Assembly (NCBI GenBank): GCA_964020155.1
Contig: OZ026569.1
Span: forward strand, 1,854,971-1,918,970
From: Chondrilla cf. caribensis
Taxonomy: Eukaryota; Porifera; Demospongiae; Chondrillida; Chondrillidae
Direction: 5' to 3'
Length of the DNA stretch: 64,000 bases
Of this stretch, positions 61,216-64,000 are shown in pieces. The stretch's first letter is position 1. Each line of letters starts with the position of its first letter. The notes beneath the pieces were generated by a model. It was not told the DNA's origin, ran no database searches, and saw only the letters and a program-made list of their open reading frames with translations. A program made the position numbers and the translations under genes.

Positions 61216-62325
61216 TGTGTATGTGTGTGTATGTACGTACATATGTAAAATACTGTCAGAATGCATTATGCATACATAAAGCTGTACAGACCTCTTGAGG
61301 CACAAGAGAAACTTTGAGACTACTTAGATTAAAAGTATTCAGTGTCATCCATGCCACGACGGATACATACCAACCTGGTGTTAAAAAAATCTGAGGTTAA
61401 TGTTTGTGAACATTACCAACACATTCATACATAGGGTATATTTCTATGGAAAATGTACATACATACATTGAGCTGGTAGTGCACAATTCCAAAGAAACTT
61501 GAAAATACTCAAAGATAAGTTGTCACATTCACTCTTCCAATAAGGTGATACCCCGATGAAGGAGCACACTCCTGATAAAACCAATGACCTTTGAACCGAA
61601 TAAAATTTCACCAGTGATGATTTCACTAATAGATAGCAGTTCTTTGGAACATTTCCTATCATCCTTCACAAACAAGTCTGTATTCGATTGTTAGTATAAT
61701 AATCTATTCTTATTACTGTATCACAGTGTTTGGAATATAGTAGGTCATAGATACGTAGATGTGTAAAAGGTATAGGTAGTGGATTATTATCTGTCAATGT
61801 GTAAAAGGTGACTACCAAGGGTTAAGAATGATACTTTTGAATTGAACTTGAATTGCTCACTCAATCATACCTTGTTACAGTGTAAGCTCATTATAAGCCT
61901 ATTGCAAGAAGTATTTGAACAGTCTCCGGGAGTAACAGACATTTACACAGTATCCAGGTGATTGACATGAAGTGCCTGATCTCTGATATCTCTTATACAC
62001 AAACCACCAAATTAATACTGAGTATGATCAAGAGAATTCCAACTTACGAGATAAATGTCAGAGGATGAATCAGCCAAAAGAAGTTACAACTGGTTATCCA
62101 ACATGACTCTAGACTGAGTCATAGCACATAGGTAGGTCAACCAAAGGTCAAGACTGAAGCTCTTCATGTGCTTACAACTATCACCAGCTGGCAGGGTCAA
62201 GAGTTGAAGAAGAGACAGTATACAATGTAGGACCGGTAAGTGTCAGTGGTCTGAAGTTGGTCCCCTAAACAATAAATACGGAACTTGCAATTATAATATC
62301 TGTCAGTAAATGAATGTGTTTAAAG
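61216..62325. other. No gene seen
   Basis: About 1.1 kb of AT-rich sequence. Two short phrases (tgtgtaaaaggt at 61757 and 61799) repeat locally. No protein family or RNA gene recognised. Confidence 0.5.
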
Positions 62326-62470
62326 GGCTGGGTCTGTACATCTTGTGGGTCCTGAGTGTTCAAATTAAGGGCCGGGTCTGTACATCCTGTGAGTTCTGTG
62401 TGTTGAGAGGGCCTGTACATCCTGTGAGTTATGTGTGTTGAGAGGGTCTCGTCTGTACATCTTGTGATCT
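62326..62470 (+). repeat. Minisatellite of about 45-55 bp, 3-4 units
   Basis: Units of 'gggYcKggtctgtacatcYt' followed by 'gtgRgttctgtgtgttgaga', the last shortened. Confidence 0.85.
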
Positions 62471-62494
62471 TGTCATCCTGGTTAGTACACATTT

Positions 62495-63416
62495 CTGGCT
62501 AATAAACACTCCTGTCTAGTACACACTCCTTTCTACTACACTCTCCTGATTAGAACGCACTCCTCGTTAGTACACACTCTTGGCTAGTACACACTCCAGG
62601 TCAGTACACACTCCTAGTTAGTATACACTCCCGGTAAATACTAACTCGTGGCCTGTGCACACTCCTGGCTTGTACACACTCCTGGTTAGTATGTACCCCT
62701 GGCTAGTACACACTCCTTTCTATATAGTACATACTCTCATTTTGCACACACTCCCGGATAGCACGCACTTCTGGTTAGCACACACTCCTGGTTGGAACAC
62801 AACCCTGGCTAGTACACACTCCTGGTTAATATACACTCCTGGTTAGCACACACTCATGCTTGGCACAAACACTGCTGGTTATTACACACTCCTGGCTAGT
62901 ACACACTCCTGGTTAGAACACAACCCTGGCTAGTACACACTCCTGGTTAATATACACTCCTGGTTAGCTCACACTCCTGGTTAGTACACACTCCTGCTTG
63001 CAATTAGCACTCACTCCTAGTTAGCACACACTCCCAGTTAGCACACACTCCCGCTTAGTGCACACTCATGGTTAGAACACACTCCCGGTTAGTACACACT
63101 CCCGGTTAGTACACACTCCTGATTAGCATACACTCCTGGTTAGAACACACTCCTGGTTAGCACACACTTCTGGTTAGTACACACTCGTGGTTAGTACACA
63201 CTCTGGTTAGAACAAAACCCTGGCTAGTACACACTCCTGGTTAATATACACTCCTGGTTAGAACACACTCGTGGTTAGTACACACTCCCAGTTAATACAC
63301 AGTCGTGGTTAGTACACACTCCTGCTTAGCACACACTCCTGATTAACACACACACCTGGTTATTACACACTCAGGGTTAGTACACACTCCTGGTTAATAC
63401 ACACTCCTGGTTAACA
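62495..63416 (+). repeat. Minisatellite array, about 17-18 bp unit
   Basis: Roughly 50 units of consensus ACACACTCCTGGTTAGT with variants (tggctagtacaca, ggttaatatacact, agaacacaaccctgg). Some higher-order blocks recur (62779-62850 resembles 62890-62970 and 63200-63260). Not CRISPR: no constant repeat with unique spacers. Confidence 0.92.
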
Positions 63417-63467
63417 CGCACACACACGCACGCACGCACGCACGCACATACACGCACAGACACAAAG

Positions 63468-63536
<69 letters not shown>

Positions 63537-63564
63537 TACACACACAGACACAAAGGCACACACA

Positions 63565-63652
<88 letters not shown>

Positions 63653-63765
63653 CATACACACACAGACACAAAGGCACACACACACACACAACATACACAT
63701 CAACACAGACACACACACACACACACAGACACACACAAACATACTTACACCCACACCCACCCACC

Positions 63766-63822
<57 letters not shown>

Positions 63823-63829
63823 ACACACA

Positions 63830-63890
<61 letters not shown>

Positions 63891-64000
63891 CCATACACGC
63901 ACAAACACACAGACTCATGATCACAAACGCACATGCACATACAAACAAACACAGATACACACACATCAACACAGATACACACACACAGACACATACAAAC
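63417..64000 (+). repeat. (CA)n / (CGCA)n microsatellite block
   Basis: Long runs of CA with an island of pure CGCA repeats near 63566-63652, (CCCA)n near 63750, and interspersed cagacacaaaggcacaca units repeated at about 63457, 63546 and 63664. Continues past the window end. The C/V-rich ORFs on the minus strand here are repeat artefacts. Confidence 0.97.

Noticed and set aside
62495..63416. CRISPR-like appearance of regularly spaced repeat
   Set aside because: Units are contiguous 17-18 bp with no unique spacers, in an animal genome; a minisatellite.
63377..63984. Long C/V-rich ORFs on the minus strand
   Set aside because: Pure translation of (CA)n/(CGCA)n microsatellite; no protein-like composition.
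1..64000. tRNA, rRNA or snRNA genes
   Set aside because: No cloverleaf with A/B boxes or conserved rRNA/snRNA blocks was recognised by eye; a tRNAscan/Infernal run would settle this.

Overview
The window is animal nuclear DNA of about 37-40% G+C. It has GT-AG introns (shortest about 57 bp), polypyrimidine-AG acceptors and six conserved metazoan protein genes, with introns and flanks full of miniature DNA transposons, hairpin elements and minisatellites. Gene content (a plexin-domain-containing receptor, a PACT-domain centrosomal scaffold) points to a metazoan; short introns, moderate divergence from human proteins and repeat style suggest an invertebrate, possibly a sponge or another early-branching animal. 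The organism is inference, not read directly.

The six genes alternate strictly in orientation (- + - + - +), making three head-to-head pairs with short shared promoters. They are: PRIMPOL (minus, 3' part cut off by the window start) with DDX1 (plus; 76 bp between start codons); a pericentrin/AKAP9-type PACT protein (minus) with a single-exon PPM1H-type phosphatase (plus; 146 bp); and PLXDC (minus) with VPS50/syndetin (plus; 296 bp). Between pairs the genes converge. I assembled exon chains by following splice sites, reading frame and similarity to the known families: DDX1 29 exons/724 aa, PACT protein 12 exons/1905 aa, PPM1H-like 1 exon/466 aa, PLXDC 14 exons/423 aa, VPS50 35 exons/895 aa. 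All junction phases close. UTRs were not determined.

The genes do not form one pathway: PRIMPOL (repriming at stalled forks), DDX1 (RNA helicase), PACT protein (centrosome/Golgi scaffold), PPM1H-like (phosphatase), PLXDC (membrane receptor), VPS50 (EARP tethering, endosome recycling).

Non-coding structure is rich. (a) MITEs with pogo/Tigger-like CAGTGRAACC ends, plus a decayed Tigger-type relic with a CENP-B-like helix-turn-helix fragment. (b) A 230-250 bp MITE family ending in TTGTATCC. (c) A family of near-perfect palindromes ending TAGTTRTAYCC, each lying within a few bases of another element. (d) Three copies of a fold-back element in VPS50 introns. (e) A TTAA-flanked 0.85 kb element and a 0.55 kb element with 28-bp perfect inverted ends. 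(f) Non-LTR retrotransposon fragments (endonuclease and reverse transcriptase pieces) at 59.8-61.2 kb. (g) A 1.8 kb DDX1 intron satellite whose units flip strand several times. The last 5 kb (59.0-64.0 kb) has no gene I can support and ends in minisatellite and (CA)n/(CGCA)n arrays.
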